From Phycisphaerae bacterium (lineage in GTDB: Bacteria; Planctomycetota; Phycisphaerae; SM23-33), in assembly GCA_018335035.1 (NCBI GenBank), contig JAGXKT010000023.1:1-38505 (forward strand): 38,505 nt of DNA. The letters run 5' to 3'. Under the pieces are notes generated by a model. It had not been told where the DNA came from. It was given only the letters and a program-made list of their open reading frames with translations, and made no database searches. Shown in pieces: positions 1-15,226 of this stretch. The position numbers and the translations under genes are program-made. Every line of letters begins with the position of its first letter. The first letter of the stretch is position 1.

Positions 1-2311
<2,311 letters not shown>

Positions 2312-2325
2312 CGCTCGTCGCTCCG

Positions 2326-2825
2326 CTAAGCGAGAATGCCGAATGAAGAAGACCGAATGCCGAACCAAGCCCAAAGTCCGAACCGCTTGGCGTCCTGCCG
2401 CCGCGGTTCGGGCCTGCCTGAAACCCACCGATCTTCGCAATTTACGAACAACACTTCTCTAGCCACGCTCTCTGAATTTCGAAAGATCGTAGCGAATATC
2501 AGATTCAGTTCCTTCGCCTCTTGCCAAAGGCGTCTTGCCTCGTCGGCGATATTCGGATTTGCCGACGCCAGCATCCTGAGCCAATGTTTCGTTTCTCGGG
2601 ATTCTTTTCGGCAAAGCCCAATCTTGTTGCGAAAGTCGCGTTTTGAAACGCCGTCGTCCGCCTCGCAGTCGTTCGCACCGACGCTCGTAGCCGCTCGAAC
2701 CAGTTGCTTGACAAGCGGGCGTTTGCCGGGCCCCGATCAACCCGTTTGACCAGGGCCAAAACCGCCTCGCCAAAGGCCGCCGTTCGCTCTTCGAGGTCAT
2801 AAGCCGGCCTTTCGTCGACGGTCAT
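2326..2825 (-). pseudogene. Frameshifted four-helix-bundle protein (S23/IVP type) inserted between rpoB and rpoC
   Basis: The product resembles the small four-helix-bundle proteins found in 23S rRNA intervening sequences and as stand-alone genes (TIGR02436-type). The start is ATG 2825; the first frame reads DLEERTAAFGEAVLALVKRV. Close to position 2722 the family signature moves to another frame, which continues LVKQLVRAATSVGAN, CEADDGVSKRDFRNKI, CRKESRETKHWLRML and EARRLWQEAKELNLIFATI. One extra base between AAC and GCC would rejoin the frames as PANRPLVKQ, so one single-base deletion explains the break. The second frame ends at 2326, 15 nt before the rpoC ATG, with a C-terminal tail that partly translates the flanking repeat. 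GC content looks lower than in the polymerase genes. The break could be real decay or a sequencing or assembly error. Cellular function of the family is unknown to me. Confidence 0.8.
2334..2364 (+). repeat. Left copy of a 31-nt imperfect inverted repeat framing the four-helix gene
   Basis: The plus strand reads GAATGCCGAATGAAG and onward to CCGAATGCCGAA. It matches the minus strand of 2876-2906 at 25 of 31 positions. It lies just upstream of the rpoC ribosome-binding site and inside the 3' end of the four-helix reading frame. Confidence 0.7.
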
Positions 2826-2875
2826 TCTAAACTCGCCTTCATGCCGTCGTTTCGTGATTGGGCCGTCGTCATTGA

Positions 2876-2904
2876 TTCGTCATTCGGCCCTCGTTATTCG
2901 TCAT

Positions 2905-2906
<2 letters not shown>
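2876..2906 (-). repeat. Right copy of the 31-nt imperfect inverted repeat; overlaps the rpoB stop codon
   Basis: Read on the minus strand it begins GAATGACGAATAACGAGG and ends CCGAATGACGAA, matching 2334-2364 in opposite orientation (25/31). The rpoB stop codon TGA (2905-2907) overlaps the first bases of the repeat, so the cassette begins exactly where rpoB ends. Confidence 0.7.
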
Positions 2907-6666
<3,760 letters not shown>

Positions 6667-6786
6667 GACAGAACCCTCGTGGTCTGAGCCGCAAGCGCAG
6701 AACTGCGCAGAATCGGTGCACGCGTCCGCATCCGCATCTCCGCAAGTATACCAAATCGGCGGACCCAGGCGATGGGCCCGCATGGC

Positions 6787-6836
6787 AAAAAAAACGGGCG
6801 ATCGCGGCGGGCGAGTCCGTACGCTCGCCCCGCCGC
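6787..6836 (-). terminator. GC-rich hairpin with U tract between rplL and rpoB (attenuator or partial terminator)
   Basis: Transcribed leftwards, a 12-bp GC stem (6804-6815 against 6824-6836, one bulged base) is followed nine bases later by eight consecutive T (complement of A at 6787-6794). It sits between rplL and rpoB, where many bacteria have a partial terminator that lowers polymerase expression relative to the ribosomal proteins. The longer than usual gap between stem and U tract lowers certainty. Confidence 0.6.
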
Positions 6837-6857
6837 GTCCGCACCATCGTACCGACG

Positions 6858-7307
6858 CTACTTGATCTCGACCGTTCCGCCGGCCTCTTCCAACTGGCTC
6901 TTGGCCTCGTCGGCCTCTTCCTGCGACACGCCCTCTTTGACCGGCTTGGGAGCGCCTTCGACCAATTCCTTGGCCTCTTTGAGCCCGAGGGAAGTCAAGG
7001 CACGGACGGCCTTGATGACCTGGATCTTCTTGTCGCCCACGTCCTTGAGAACCACGTCGAACGAGGTCTTCTCTTCTTCCTCTTCGGCCGCGGCGCCGGC
7101 GCCGCCTGCCGCCGCCATCATCACCGGCGCTCCGCCGGCCGGCTCGATGTCGTATTCCTGCTTCAGGTAATCCGCCAGGTCTACGGCGTCCTTCAGCGAC
7201 AGCTGCACGATCTTGTCGCCCAGCGACGTGATCTCCTTGGAGAACTCCTTGGCCGGGGCTTCAGTCGTCGCCTCGTCGGCGGTTTGTGCCGTTGTCTCTT
7301 CTGCCAT
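6858..7307 (-). CDS. rplL: 50S ribosomal protein L7/L12
   Basis: This encodes the 149-residue stalk protein, which binds translation factors at the ribosome. It has the typical three-part layout: an N-terminal dimerisation helix region ([20 protein letters not shown]), an Ala/Gly-rich hinge followed by five Glu, and the C-terminal factor-binding domain ([20 protein letters not shown], then [21 protein letters not shown]). The N-terminus is about 20 residues longer than usual and rich in Thr, Ala and Glu. It lies 124 bp downstream of rplJ, whose product anchors L7/L12 dimers to the ribosome, and upstream of the attenuator-like hairpin before rpoB. Confidence 0.98.
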   Translation of the reverse strand: MAEETTAQTADEATTEAPAKEFSKEITSLGDKIVQLSLKDAVDLADYLKQEYDIEPAGGAPVMMAAAGGAGAAAEEEEEKTSFDVVLKDVGDKKIQVIKAVRALTSLGLKEAKELVEGAPKPVKEGVSQEEADEAKSQLEEAGGTVEIK

Positions 7308-7431
7308 CGTTCCTACTCCACTACGTTCAGCGTCCTCGCCGGCCTGATAGGCGACGCCCCTGTGGCGTCATTTAAGCCGCGTGCGACCCAATCCGCGGCC
7401 GGCAAAGTGTTTGTCTTCGGTTGCGTGCGTC

Positions 7432-7980
7432 TCAGGCGGCTTCAGCGGACTCCTCGTGGCGCTGCTGGACCGCCTTGACCAGTCCGGCAACCCTGCGCGA
7501 CGGTCCGCTCACGGCACCGACCAGCCGACCCGCCGGACCAAGCACGCAGGCGACGAGCTTCGCCAGCGCTTCGTCGCGCGTGGGCAATTTGCTCAGCGCC
7601 TCGACCTGGTCGTCGCCCCGGTAGACCTGGCCTTCCATCACGGCGGCCTTGACGGTCAGGGCGGGCGTCTCCTTGCCGATCTCCAGCAACTCGCGCACCA
7701 CGCTGACGATGCCCGCCGTCTCGCCGTCTTCGCCGTAGGCCAGAGCGCACGGGCCTTCGACGACCTCCACGGCCGCGTCCATGCCCTGCTCGCGCAGCAC
7801 CTGCCGCGCCATCGCGTTCTTGACCACCGTCAGACGAATGCCCTGGTCCCGCAGGCGGGCGCGAATCTGGTTCGTCCGCACGGCGTCGACGCCTGTCTGG
7901 TCGACCACCGCCAGCGACGACACGTCCGCGAATCGCCGCGCGAATTCCTTGCGTAACAGTTCCTTGACCGGCTTGCTCAT
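7432..7980 (-). CDS. rplJ: 50S ribosomal protein L10
   Basis: This encodes the 182-residue L10 protein, which forms the base of the ribosomal stalk with L7/L12. The N-terminal domain has the expected pattern (KELLRKEFARRF, VVDQTGVDAVRTNQIRARLR, VVKNAMARQVLRE), followed by the segment KAAVMEGQVYRGDDQVEAL and a C-terminal helix that would hold L12 dimers. The start at ATG 7980 is only 12 nt from the rplA stop codon. There is therefore no room for a long separate L10-binding leader directly in front of rplJ; autoregulation, if present, would have to use an rplA-proximal or upstream site (inference). Confidence 0.97.
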   Translation of the reverse strand: MSKPVKELLRKEFARRFADVSSLAVVDQTGVDAVRTNQIRARLRDQGIRLTVVKNAMARQVLREQGMDAAVEVVEGPCALAYGEDGETAGIVSVVRELLEIGKETPALTVKAAVMEGQVYRGDDQVEALSKLPTRDEALAKLVACVLGPAGRLVGAVSGPSRRVAGLVKAVQQRHEESAEAA

Positions 7981-7992
7981 AATGCACCTCGC

Positions 7993-8709
7993 CTATGCGA
8001 CCGCCTCGCTGCTGCTCGGGGCGCGAGCCGCGATGTCCAGCACAACGGAGGGCGACATAGCGGCCGAGATCGCGACTTTCCGCATGTAGGCGCCCTTGAC
8101 CGACTGCGGGCGGATGCTCCGAACGTGGCGGACCATCGCCTCGATGTTCTCAACGAGCTTGGCTTTGTCGAAACTCACCTTGCCGACCAGAACGTGCAGG
8201 TTGCCGCCGTCGTCGTTGCGATACTCCACCTTGCCGGCGGCGTACTCACTGACGGCCGTCGCCACGTCGTCGACCACCGTGCCCTGTTTGGGGGACGGCA
8301 TCAGCCCCTTCGGACCCAATACGCGACCGAGCTTCGAGACCTGCTTCATGACGCTCTTGGACGCCACGGCCACGTCGAAGTCCGCCCAGCCGCCCTGGAT
8401 CTTCTCTATCAGATCGTCCGTCCCGGCCTCGACGGCACCGGCCTCGACGGCCTTGTCTACGTCATCGGCCTCGCAGAAGGCGACCACGCGCCGCTGCTTT
8501 CCGATGCCGTGCGGCAGCGCCACGGCGCCGCGCAGGGCCTGATCGGCCTGGCGCGGATCGATCCCCAGGTGGAAGCTCATCTCCACCGTGGCGTCGAACT
8601 TCGGGGGATCGAAGCTCTTGAGAACGTCAACGGCGTCGGGGATCGACACCGGCCCGTCGGGCACCTTCTCCAGCAGTTGTCGGTAGCGTTTGCCTCTGCT
8701 GCGACCCAT
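7993..8709 (-). CDS. rplA: 50S ribosomal protein L1
   Basis: This encodes the 238-residue L1 protein of the L1 stalk, which helps tRNA leave the E site. Family signatures are the N-terminal MGRSRGKRYRQLLEKV, the conserved DATVEMSFHLGIDPR, the loop KLGRVLGPKGLMPSPKQGTV, and the C-terminal KGAYMRKVAISAAMSPSV. Length is normal. It follows rplK by 68 bp and is nearly joined to rplJ, so the L11-L1-L10-L12 order is the usual bacterial one. Confidence 0.98.
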   Translation of the reverse strand: MGRSRGKRYRQLLEKVPDGPVSIPDAVDVLKSFDPPKFDATVEMSFHLGIDPRQADQALRGAVALPHGIGKQRRVVAFCEADDVDKAVEAGAVEAGTDDLIEKIQGGWADFDVAVASKSVMKQVSKLGRVLGPKGLMPSPKQGTVVDDVATAVSEYAAGKVEYRNDDGGNLHVLVGKVSFDKAKLVENIEAMVRHVRSIRPQSVKGAYMRKVAISAAMSPSVVLDIAARAPSSSEAVA

Positions 8710-8777
8710 TGTTTCGACTCCTCGCGTTCTTCAGTGCGGCAGAACTCCCACGTGTCTCGCCCGTGGTCGGCGCCGCC

Positions 8778-9200
8778 TTACTCGACGATAATGCCCATGC
8801 TCCGCGCGGTGCCGGCGATGATCTTGCCGGCCGCGTCAAGGTCGTGAGCGTTCAGGTCGCGCATCTTCCGCTCGGCGATCTGGCGGACCTGGTCGCTGGT
8901 GACCGTGCCGACCTTTTCCTTGTTGGGCTCGCCGGAGCCCTTGGCCAGCCCGGCGGCCTCTTTGAGCAGCGCCGCGGCCGGCGGGCTCTTGACGACGAAG
9001 CTGAACGTTCGGTCGCCGTAGACGTAGATCTCCACCGGCACCGGCATGCCGTTGAGGTCCTTGGTCTGCTCGTTGAACTGCGAGACGAACTGACCGATGT
9101 TGACGTTATGCTGCCCCAGCGCCGGACCGATCGGCGGTGCCGGCGTGGCCTGCCCGCCCGGGGCCTGCAGCTTGATTTTCGCGACGACTTCCTTGGCCAT
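8778..9200 (-). CDS. rplK: 50S ribosomal protein L11
   Basis: This encodes the 140-residue L11 protein of the GTPase-associated centre, which binds 23S rRNA near the L10/L12 stalk. The N-terminal part has the proline-rich hinge [19 protein letters not shown] followed by [16 protein letters not shown]; the rRNA-binding C-terminal domain ends in [21 protein letters not shown] chose ATG 9200 ([15 protein letters not shown]) because it matches the family start; the open frame continues to 9233 without family similarity. The gene lies 128 bp downstream of nusG, across a tandem repeat array. Confidence 0.97.
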   Translation of the reverse strand: MAKEVVAKIKLQAPGGQATPAPPIGPALGQHNVNIGQFVSQFNEQTKDLNGMPVPVEIYVYGDRTFSFVVKSPPAAALLKEAAGLAKGSGEPNKEKVGTVTSDQVRQIAERKMRDLNAHDLDAAGKIIAGTARSMGIIVE

Positions 9201-9277
9201 TTTTGTCTCGTTATCTCGTTGCCCCGTTGACACGCTCTCTCGTGGACTCGCGGCCCGCTACAGGCCTTCGCCTTCTG

Positions 9278-9333
9278 ACTCAACGAGTCAACGAGTTCAC
9301 GAATTCACGCGTTGACGATTCAACGAACTTACG
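9278..9333 (-). repeat. Seven tandem degenerate 8-bp repeats starting at the nusG stop codon
   Basis: On the plus strand this splits into seven 8-mers, ACTCAACG, AGTCAACG, AGTTCACG, AATTCACG, CGTTGACG, ATTCAACG and AACTTACG, each ending in ACG. The last unit contains the nusG stop codon (complement of 9329-9331). The array fills most of the nusG-rplK gap. I see no hairpin that would explain it as a terminator. Confidence 0.7.
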
Positions 9334-9883
9334 TTTTCTCGATCTGCCAGTATTCCAATTCCACGGGCGTGGCCCGGCCGAAGATCGTCACGATCACGCG
9401 AACCAGCCCTTTGTCGGCAAGCACCTCGTCGACGGTGCCTTCGAAGTTCTCGAAGGCGCCTTCCTTGATTTTGACGGTATCGTCCTTGGCGAATCCCACC
9501 GAGACGGGCGTGCCCTCCTGGGCCTTCTCGACCTGCATGAGCATCTTCTCGACATCGCTGGCGTTCATGGGCGTCGGTTTGCCCGTGGCACCGACGAAAT
9601 CGCCCACGCCGGTCGTTTCGCGGATCAGGAACCACACGTCCTCGGGGATGCGCCCGTTCTCGTCCGGCTCCATCTCGATGAACACGTACCCCGGGTACAT
9701 CTTGCGGTCGACGTGCTTCTTGGCACCGCCGCGGCTGCGCGGCGCCGGGCGCCGCTCGGTCGGCACGAGCACACGTCCGACGCAGTCGTCGAGCCCCTCG
9801 ATCTTCACCTTGCGATCGAGTGCTTCGCGGACGGAGTCTTCCTTGTTGGAAGCAACACGTAAGACGTACCACTGCATGGCCAT
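9329..9883 (-). CDS. nusG: Transcription termination/antitermination factor NusG
   Basis: This encodes the NusG elongation factor, about 184 residues, which binds the polymerase clamp and couples to Rho or the ribosome. The N-terminal NGN domain begins MAMQWYVLRVASNKEDSVRE and carries the conserved MYPGYVFIEM core; the C-terminal KOW motif follows in GFAKDDTVKIKEGAFENFEG. The start is uncertain among ATG 9883, ATG 9877 and an in-frame TTG at 9895. I prefer ATG 9883, because the TTG sits directly against the AGGAG sequence with no spacer. A Lys/Arg-rich insertion (RRPAPRSRGGAKKHVDRK) lies between the first strands of the NGN domain. It follows secE, the standard partner. Confidence 0.96.
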   Translation of the reverse strand: MAMQWYVLRVASNKEDSVREALDRKVKIEGLDDCVGRVLVPTERRPAPRSRGGAKKHVDRKMYPGYVFIEMEPDENGRIPEDVWFLIRETTGVGDFVGATGKPTPMNASDVEKMLMQVEKAQEGTPVSVGFAKDDTVKIKEGAFENFEGTVDEVLADKGLVRVIVTIFGRATPVELEYWQIEKT

Positions 9884-9908
9884 GGCGGCATCCAACTCCT
9901 GCGGGGTT

Positions 9909-10310
9909 CTAGCGACCCATCACGCCGATCCATCGGAAGAACTTGGAGAACACGTAATCGACCCCAAACAGCAGGGATGCCAGGATCAGAGCGGTGACGA
10001 TCACCACTTTCGTCGAGCCGATGACTTCCTTGCGGCTGGACCACGAGACCTTCTTCATCTCCCCTTCGGTCCCGATCAGGAAATCCGCCGACTTCGGACG
10101 ATTGACCATCCTGAAGGCGAGAAGCGCCAGCGCCGCCGCCAACAGCGTCGGTGCGCCGAAGCGAATCAGCGCCGGTCGCGTGACGATGTATCCGCTCAGG
10201 AAGCTGCTCAACACCCACGCGCCGGCGACGATGAGCACCATCGCCGCGACGAACGTGCTGATTCGGACGTAACGTCCCTGACCTCGTTTGTAGATCTCGA
10301 ACATCGACAC
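9909..10310 (-). CDS. secE: Preprotein translocase subunit SecE
   Basis: This encodes SecE, the essential clamp of the SecYEG channel in the inner membrane. At 133 residues it is longer than the minimal single-helix form. It has two predicted membrane segments near the N-terminus (about residues 18-40 and 50-67) before the conserved amphipathic helix and TM segment (EMKKVSWSSRKEVIGSTKVV, then ALILASLLFGVDYVF). The start may be GTG 10310, with GAGGG 6 nt upstream, or ATG 10304. The position between tRNA-Trp and nusG is the classical one. Confidence 0.95.
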   Translation of the reverse strand: MSMFEIYKRGQGRYVRISTFVAAMVLIVAGAWVLSSFLSGYIVTRPALIRFGAPTLLAAALALLAFRMVNRPKSADFLIGTEGEMKKVSWSSRKEVIGSTKVVIVTALILASLLFGVDYVFSKFFRWIGVMGR

Positions 10311-10338
10311 GATTGTCCCTCGGCCTCTGGCAGTCCAT

Positions 10339-10413
<75 letters not shown>

Positions 10414-10502
10414 CGCGGTCCGGCGTCGTCGGTGCCGGGCTCGAACCGCAACGCCAGGCCTGGCTACCAGTTTCCGTCGACGCCGGGGTTTCGTTCATCC
10501 GC

Positions 10503-10670
10503 CTATTTCCGCTTCAGCTTGTGGTTCGTGTGTTTGCGATCGCGGCGACAATACTTCTTCAGTGACAACTTGGGCATGCCACCTTGCGTGCGCACATTCG
10601 TTCGGTAGTTCAGCGACCCGCAGTCGCTGCACTGCATCCACACGTATTCTCTGGCCTTGGACTTGGCCAT
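10503..10670 (-). CDS. rpmG: 50S ribosomal protein L33
   Basis: This small gene encodes a 55-residue protein that matches L33, a zinc-ribbon protein of the large subunit near the E site. The sequence has MQCSDCGSLNYRTNVRT and KLSLKKYCRRDRKHTNHK, as in the family. The first metal-binding pair is CSDC (Cys14, Cys17), but the second pair is CRRD (Cys41, Asp44) instead of CxxC. Zinc may therefore be bound by three Cys and one Asp, or weakly. The start ATG 10670 is 3 nt beyond the tuf stop codon. The order tuf-rpmG-trnW-secE-nusG is common in bacteria. Confidence 0.95.
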   Translation of the reverse strand: MAKSKAREYVWMQCSDCGSLNYRTNVRTQGGMPKLSLKKYCRRDRKHTNHKLKRK

Positions 10671-10673
10671 TGC

Positions 10674-11876
<1,203 letters not shown>

Positions 11877-11986
11877 TGCGTTTGCTCCTTGTACGTGACT
11901 GCCTTGTTGCCGTCAGTCCTATCCGGTTTTCATCCTTGCCGTCGGTTCCGTTCGCATCGGCTGCGTTCGGCCCGCCCATCAAAACA

Positions 11987-12058
<72 letters not shown>

Positions 12059-12368
12059 GTTCACGCCGGGCGCGACCGGCGCGACGCCTTCCGCGCGCCG
12101 GCGTGCACAAGTCCGTTCGGGCTCATCCGGCACTAAGTCGCGCCCGTAAACCGGCTTGTCACCGCTGAAGCGCTAAGGGCACACCACGACCAGCCGCACA
12201 GATAGATCGCGTAGTCTACCCTCCCCGGGCGCTGTGTCAAAGGTTTTTTTACGGGTGCCCCGCCCTTTTCCCGCATTTGCACACCCGAGCGGCTTGACAT
12301 GCCCCACTGCGGCCGGGTACGCAGAAGCACGACCGACGCCCGCGCGACCCTGCTCGAAAGGATCCGCC
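12059..12368. other. 310-bp divergent intergenic region between tRNA-Thr and the oxidoreductase gene
   Basis: No gene is visible here. It contains the minus-strand promoter at 12213-12240. On the plus strand there is a perfect TTGACA (12294-12299) followed at 18 bp by a weak -10 (TACGCA), which could drive the oxidoreductase gene. Confidence 0.5.
12213..12240 (-). promoter_or_regulatory. Sigma-70-type promoter for the tRNA-Thr-tuf operon
   Basis: On the minus strand a perfect -35 TTGACA (12240-12235) is followed after 16 bp by TAGACT (12218-12213), four of six matches to TATAAT. Transcription would start near 12206, about 150 nt before tRNA-Thr. Confidence 0.6.
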
Positions 12369-13361
12369 ATGGCCACAACAACCCGCTGGGGCATCCTGGC
12401 GACCGGCTCCATCGCCCACCAGTTCGCCCAAGGCCTCGCCGACGCCGATGGTGCTGAATTGATCGCCGTCGGCTCGCGATCCGCAGACAAGGCCGAGGCC
12501 TTCGGGCGCGAATTCGCCGTGCCCAATCGCCACGGCAGCTACGAGGCGCTGGCGCGCGACGAGGATGTCGACGTCGTCTACATCGCCACGCCGCATCCCC
12601 AGCACAAGCCCAACGCGCTGCTGTGCATCGCCCAAGGCAAGGCGGTGCTGTGCGAGAAACCGTTCACCGTCAACGCAGGCGAGGCAGGCGAGGTCGTCGC
12701 CGCCGCACGCGACGCCGGCGTGTTCTGCATGGAGGCGATGTGGACGCGGTTCCTGCCCGCACTGGCCGAGACGCGCAGACTCATCGCCGACGGGGCGATC
12801 GGCGACGTCCGTATGGTGCGAGCGGATTTCGGCTTCCGATGCGACTGGGACCCGCAAAGCCGCCTGCTGAAGGCCGACCTGGGCGGCGGCGGCTTGCTCG
12901 ACGTGGGCGTCTACTGCGTCTCGTTGGCGTCGATGGTCTTCGGCGGCGCCCTCCCGCAGCGCGCCGCCGGGCTGGCGGCGATCGGCGCAACGGGCGTGGA
13001 CGAACAGGCCGGCTACGTTCTGGACTACGGCGACGGACGTCTGGCGGTGCTCGCCTCGGCCGTGCGGACCGACACGCCCAAGGCGGCGGAGATCCTCGGC
13101 ACCGAAGGGCGTATTGAACTGGCACCGCCCTTCTTCAAGAGCGAGTGTCTGACGCTGGCGACCGGCGGCAAGAGCAGGACCATCAAGGCCAAGCTTCGCG
13201 GTAACGGGTACAACTACCAGGCCGAGGAGGTCGCCCGCTGCTTCGCCGAGGGCCTGGCCGAAAGCCCGATCATGCCGCTGGACGAGACACTGACCGTGAT
13301 GGAAACGCTCGATACACTCCGCCGGCAGTGGAACCTGAGCTACCCGATGGAATCGGCTTGA
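12369..13361 (+). CDS. Gfo/Idh/MocA-family NAD(P)-dependent oxidoreductase
   Basis: The 330-residue product is a dehydrogenase of the glucose-fructose oxidoreductase/inositol dehydrogenase family, which oxidises or reduces sugars or related alcohols. The N-terminal Rossmann fold begins TTRWGILATGSIAHQF; the family motif CEKPF is at residues 95-99, with the catalytic-site Lys97. The C-terminal substrate domain includes GGGGLLDVGVYCVSL. The overall pattern resembles the dimeric dihydrodiol dehydrogenase / D-xylose dehydrogenase subgroup, but the substrate cannot be read from sequence. The start ATG 12369 has AAAGGA 6 nt upstream. An aldo/keto reductase follows 64 bp later on the same strand, suggesting linked carbonyl/sugar metabolism. 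Confidence 0.9.
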   Translation: MATTTRWGILATGSIAHQFAQGLADADGAELIAVGSRSADKAEAFGREFAVPNRHGSYEALARDEDVDVVYIATPHPQHKPNALLCIAQGKAVLCEKPFTVNAGEAGEVVAAARDAGVFCMEAMWTRFLPALAETRRLIADGAIGDVRMVRADFGFRCDWDPQSRLLKADLGGGGLLDVGVYCVSLASMVFGGALPQRAAGLAAIGATGVDEQAGYVLDYGDGRLAVLASAVRTDTPKAAEILGTEGRIELAPPFFKSECLTLATGGKSRTIKAKLRGNGYNYQAEEVARCFAEGLAESPIMPLDETLTVMETLDTLRRQWNLSYPMESA

Positions 13362-13425
13362 ACTGACCCGAAATCTTTCGTGGCCCGCCGTCGCCCGCAT
13401 CGCTACCGGGCATAGAGAGGTTCAC

Positions 13426-14406
13426 ATGCAGTACGGAGAACTTGACGCCGTTTCGAAACCCGTCTCGCGCGTCGTCCAAGGCATGATCATGCTCTCCGAC
13501 ACGCGTCAGGATGAAGCATCCCGACTCCTGGACGCCGCCTTCGAGGCGCAGATCACCGGGTTCGACACGGCCCACGCGTACGGCGGCGGGTCCAGCGAGC
13601 GAGCTTTCGGGCGCTGGGTCGCCGACCGCGGCATCCGCGATCGCGTGGTGCTACTGGACAAGGGCGCGCATCCGTACGACGGGCGCAGCCGGGTCACGCC
13701 GGACGACATCACGGCCGACATCAACGACTCGCTCGACCGGCTCGGGTTCGACCACATCGAGATCTACCTGCTGCATCGCGACGATCCCAACGTGCCCGTC
13801 GGCGAAATCGTCGACGCGCTGAACGCGCATCACGCGGCCGGACGCATCGGCGCGTTCGGCGGCTCGAACTGGACGCACGATCGTATCGCGGCCGCCAACG
13901 CCTACGCTCGCGACAACGGGCGTACGGGCTTCGCCGTCAGCAGTCCGCAACTCTCGCTGGCCGAGATGCTCGAAGAGCCGTGGGACAATTGCGTCAGCAT
14001 CTCCGGGCCCCACGGCACCGCCGCGCGCCGGTGGTATGCCGACAACGACGTGGCCGTGTTCGCCTGGTCGTCTCTGGGGCGCGGGTTCCTGTCCGGGGCG
14101 TTCACGCGGGAGAACCTGTCGGGCGACGTGTCGGGCTCGCCCCTGCGCGACGCGCGTATGGTGCAGCGTTGCTACGCGAGCGACGACAATTTCCGCCGGC
14201 TGGCGCGCCTCCGGCAGATCGCCGACGAGCGAGGTCTGTCGGTTCCGCAACTCGCCCTCGGCTACGTGCTCAACCTGCCACTCGACGCGTACGCCCTCGC
14301 AGCGGGCTACGACGCAAGGCAATGCGGGCAAAACGCCGCAGCGACCGAGGTCGCGCTCAGCGAAGCGGAAATGGCCTGGCTGGAACTGCGTCGCGACGCG
14401 CGCTGA
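13426..14406 (+). CDS. Aldo/keto reductase
   Basis: The 326-residue product belongs to the aldo/keto reductase superfamily of TIM-barrel, NADPH-dependent carbonyl reductases. All four catalytic residues are visible: Asp47 (GFDTAH), Tyr52 (AYGGG), Lys79 (LLDKG) and His117 (YLLHRDD). The later part has the usual FAWSSLGRGFLSGAF and the LALGYVLN cofactor-binding segment, although the final phosphate-binding region (AAGYDARQCGQN) departs from the common GxxxxxQ..EN form. A short upstream gap suggests co-transcription with the Gfo/Idh/MocA gene. Substrate unknown. Confidence 0.92.
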   Translation: MQYGELDAVSKPVSRVVQGMIMLSDTRQDEASRLLDAAFEAQITGFDTAHAYGGGSSERAFGRWVADRGIRDRVVLLDKGAHPYDGRSRVTPDDITADINDSLDRLGFDHIEIYLLHRDDPNVPVGEIVDALNAHHAAGRIGAFGGSNWTHDRIAAANAYARDNGRTGFAVSSPQLSLAEMLEEPWDNCVSISGPHGTAARRWYADNDVAVFAWSSLGRGFLSGAFTRENLSGDVSGSPLRDARMVQRCYASDDNFRRLARLRQIADERGLSVPQLALGYVLNLPLDAYALAAGYDARQCGQNAAATEVALSEAEMAWLELRRDAR

Positions 14407-14449
14407 GACGCCCGGCGCCGTCGCAACCTCTTAGGGACGTATCTGCCGG

Positions 14450-14478
14450 TTGTTCCGGGCGTTCGGGCTCTGTAGAAT
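14450..14478 (+). promoter_or_regulatory. Promoter of the AIM24-family gene
   Basis: TTGTTC (14450-14455), 17 bp, then TAGAAT (14473-14478), five of six matches to the -10 consensus. The predicted start lies about 55 nt before ATG 14542. Confidence 0.55.
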
Positions 14479-14541
14479 CGGGCTCAGTTTGGAGCAACTC
14501 GCGGGGAGTTGCCGTCAGGATGCCTCGAAGGGAGAAGTCGA

Positions 14542-15219
14542 ATGAAGTACGACATTCGCGGTACGACGATGCAGTCGGTTGACGTCTGGTTGGACGCGGG
14601 CGAGTCGGTCTACACCGAGTCGGGCGGCATGTGCTGGATGTCGTCGAACATCCAGATGACCACCAACGCCAAGGGCGGCGTGCTCAAAGGGCTGGGACGC
14701 ATGATGTCCGGCGAGTCGTTCTTCATGACGACCTACACGTGCGCGCAAGGCCAGGGCACGATCGCCTTCGCGCCGGAGTTCGTCGGCAAGGTCATCCCCT
14801 TCGAGCTGGAGGACAGGCAGGCAATCGTCTGCCAGAAGGACGGCTTCATGGCGGCTGAGTCCAGCGTCGAACTGTCCGTTCACTTCCGCAAGAAGCTTGG
14901 AACGGGCTTTTTCGGGGGCGAGGGTTTCATCCTGCAGAAGCTCACCGGACCCGGCACGGCGTTTGTTGAGGTGCCCGGCGAGGTCGTCGAGTACGATCTG
15001 GCCGAGGGGCAGACGCTGAAGATCGACCAGTCGCATCTGGCGGCCATGGACCCCAGCATCAGCTTCGACATCACGCGCATCAAAGGCGCAAAGAACGTTC
15101 TGTTCGGCGGCGAAGGACTGTTTCTGGCCACGCTGACGGGTCCGGGCAAAGTCTGGCTGCAGACCATGCCGTTCAAGAACCTCATCGCCAAGATCATCTC
15201 GGCGATGCCCAGCAAGTGA
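14542..15219 (+). CDS. AIM24/TIGR00266-family protein
   Basis: The 225-residue product belongs to the AIM24 family (formerly DUF124), beta-rich proteins of unclear function; the yeast member is mitochondrial. Family features are the repeated blocks GGMCWMSSNIQMTTNAKGG, GESFFMTTYTCAQGQGTIAF, FFGGEGFILQKLTGPGTAF and VLFGGEGLFLATLTGPGKVW. I chose ATG 14542 (MKYDIRGTTMQSV) because it matches the family start and has GGGAG upstream; the open frame extends to 14509. No signal peptide is seen. A small membrane protein follows 7 nt later and probably forms an operon with it. Confidence 0.92.
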   Translation: MKYDIRGTTMQSVDVWLDAGESVYTESGGMCWMSSNIQMTTNAKGGVLKGLGRMMSGESFFMTTYTCAQGQGTIAFAPEFVGKVIPFELEDRQAIVCQKDGFMAAESSVELSVHFRKKLGTGFFGGEGFILQKLTGPGTAFVEVPGEVVEYDLAEGQTLKIDQSHLAAMDPSISFDITRIKGAKNVLFGGEGLFLATLTGPGKVWLQTMPFKNLIAKIISAMPSK

Positions 15220-15226
15220 GGCGACC

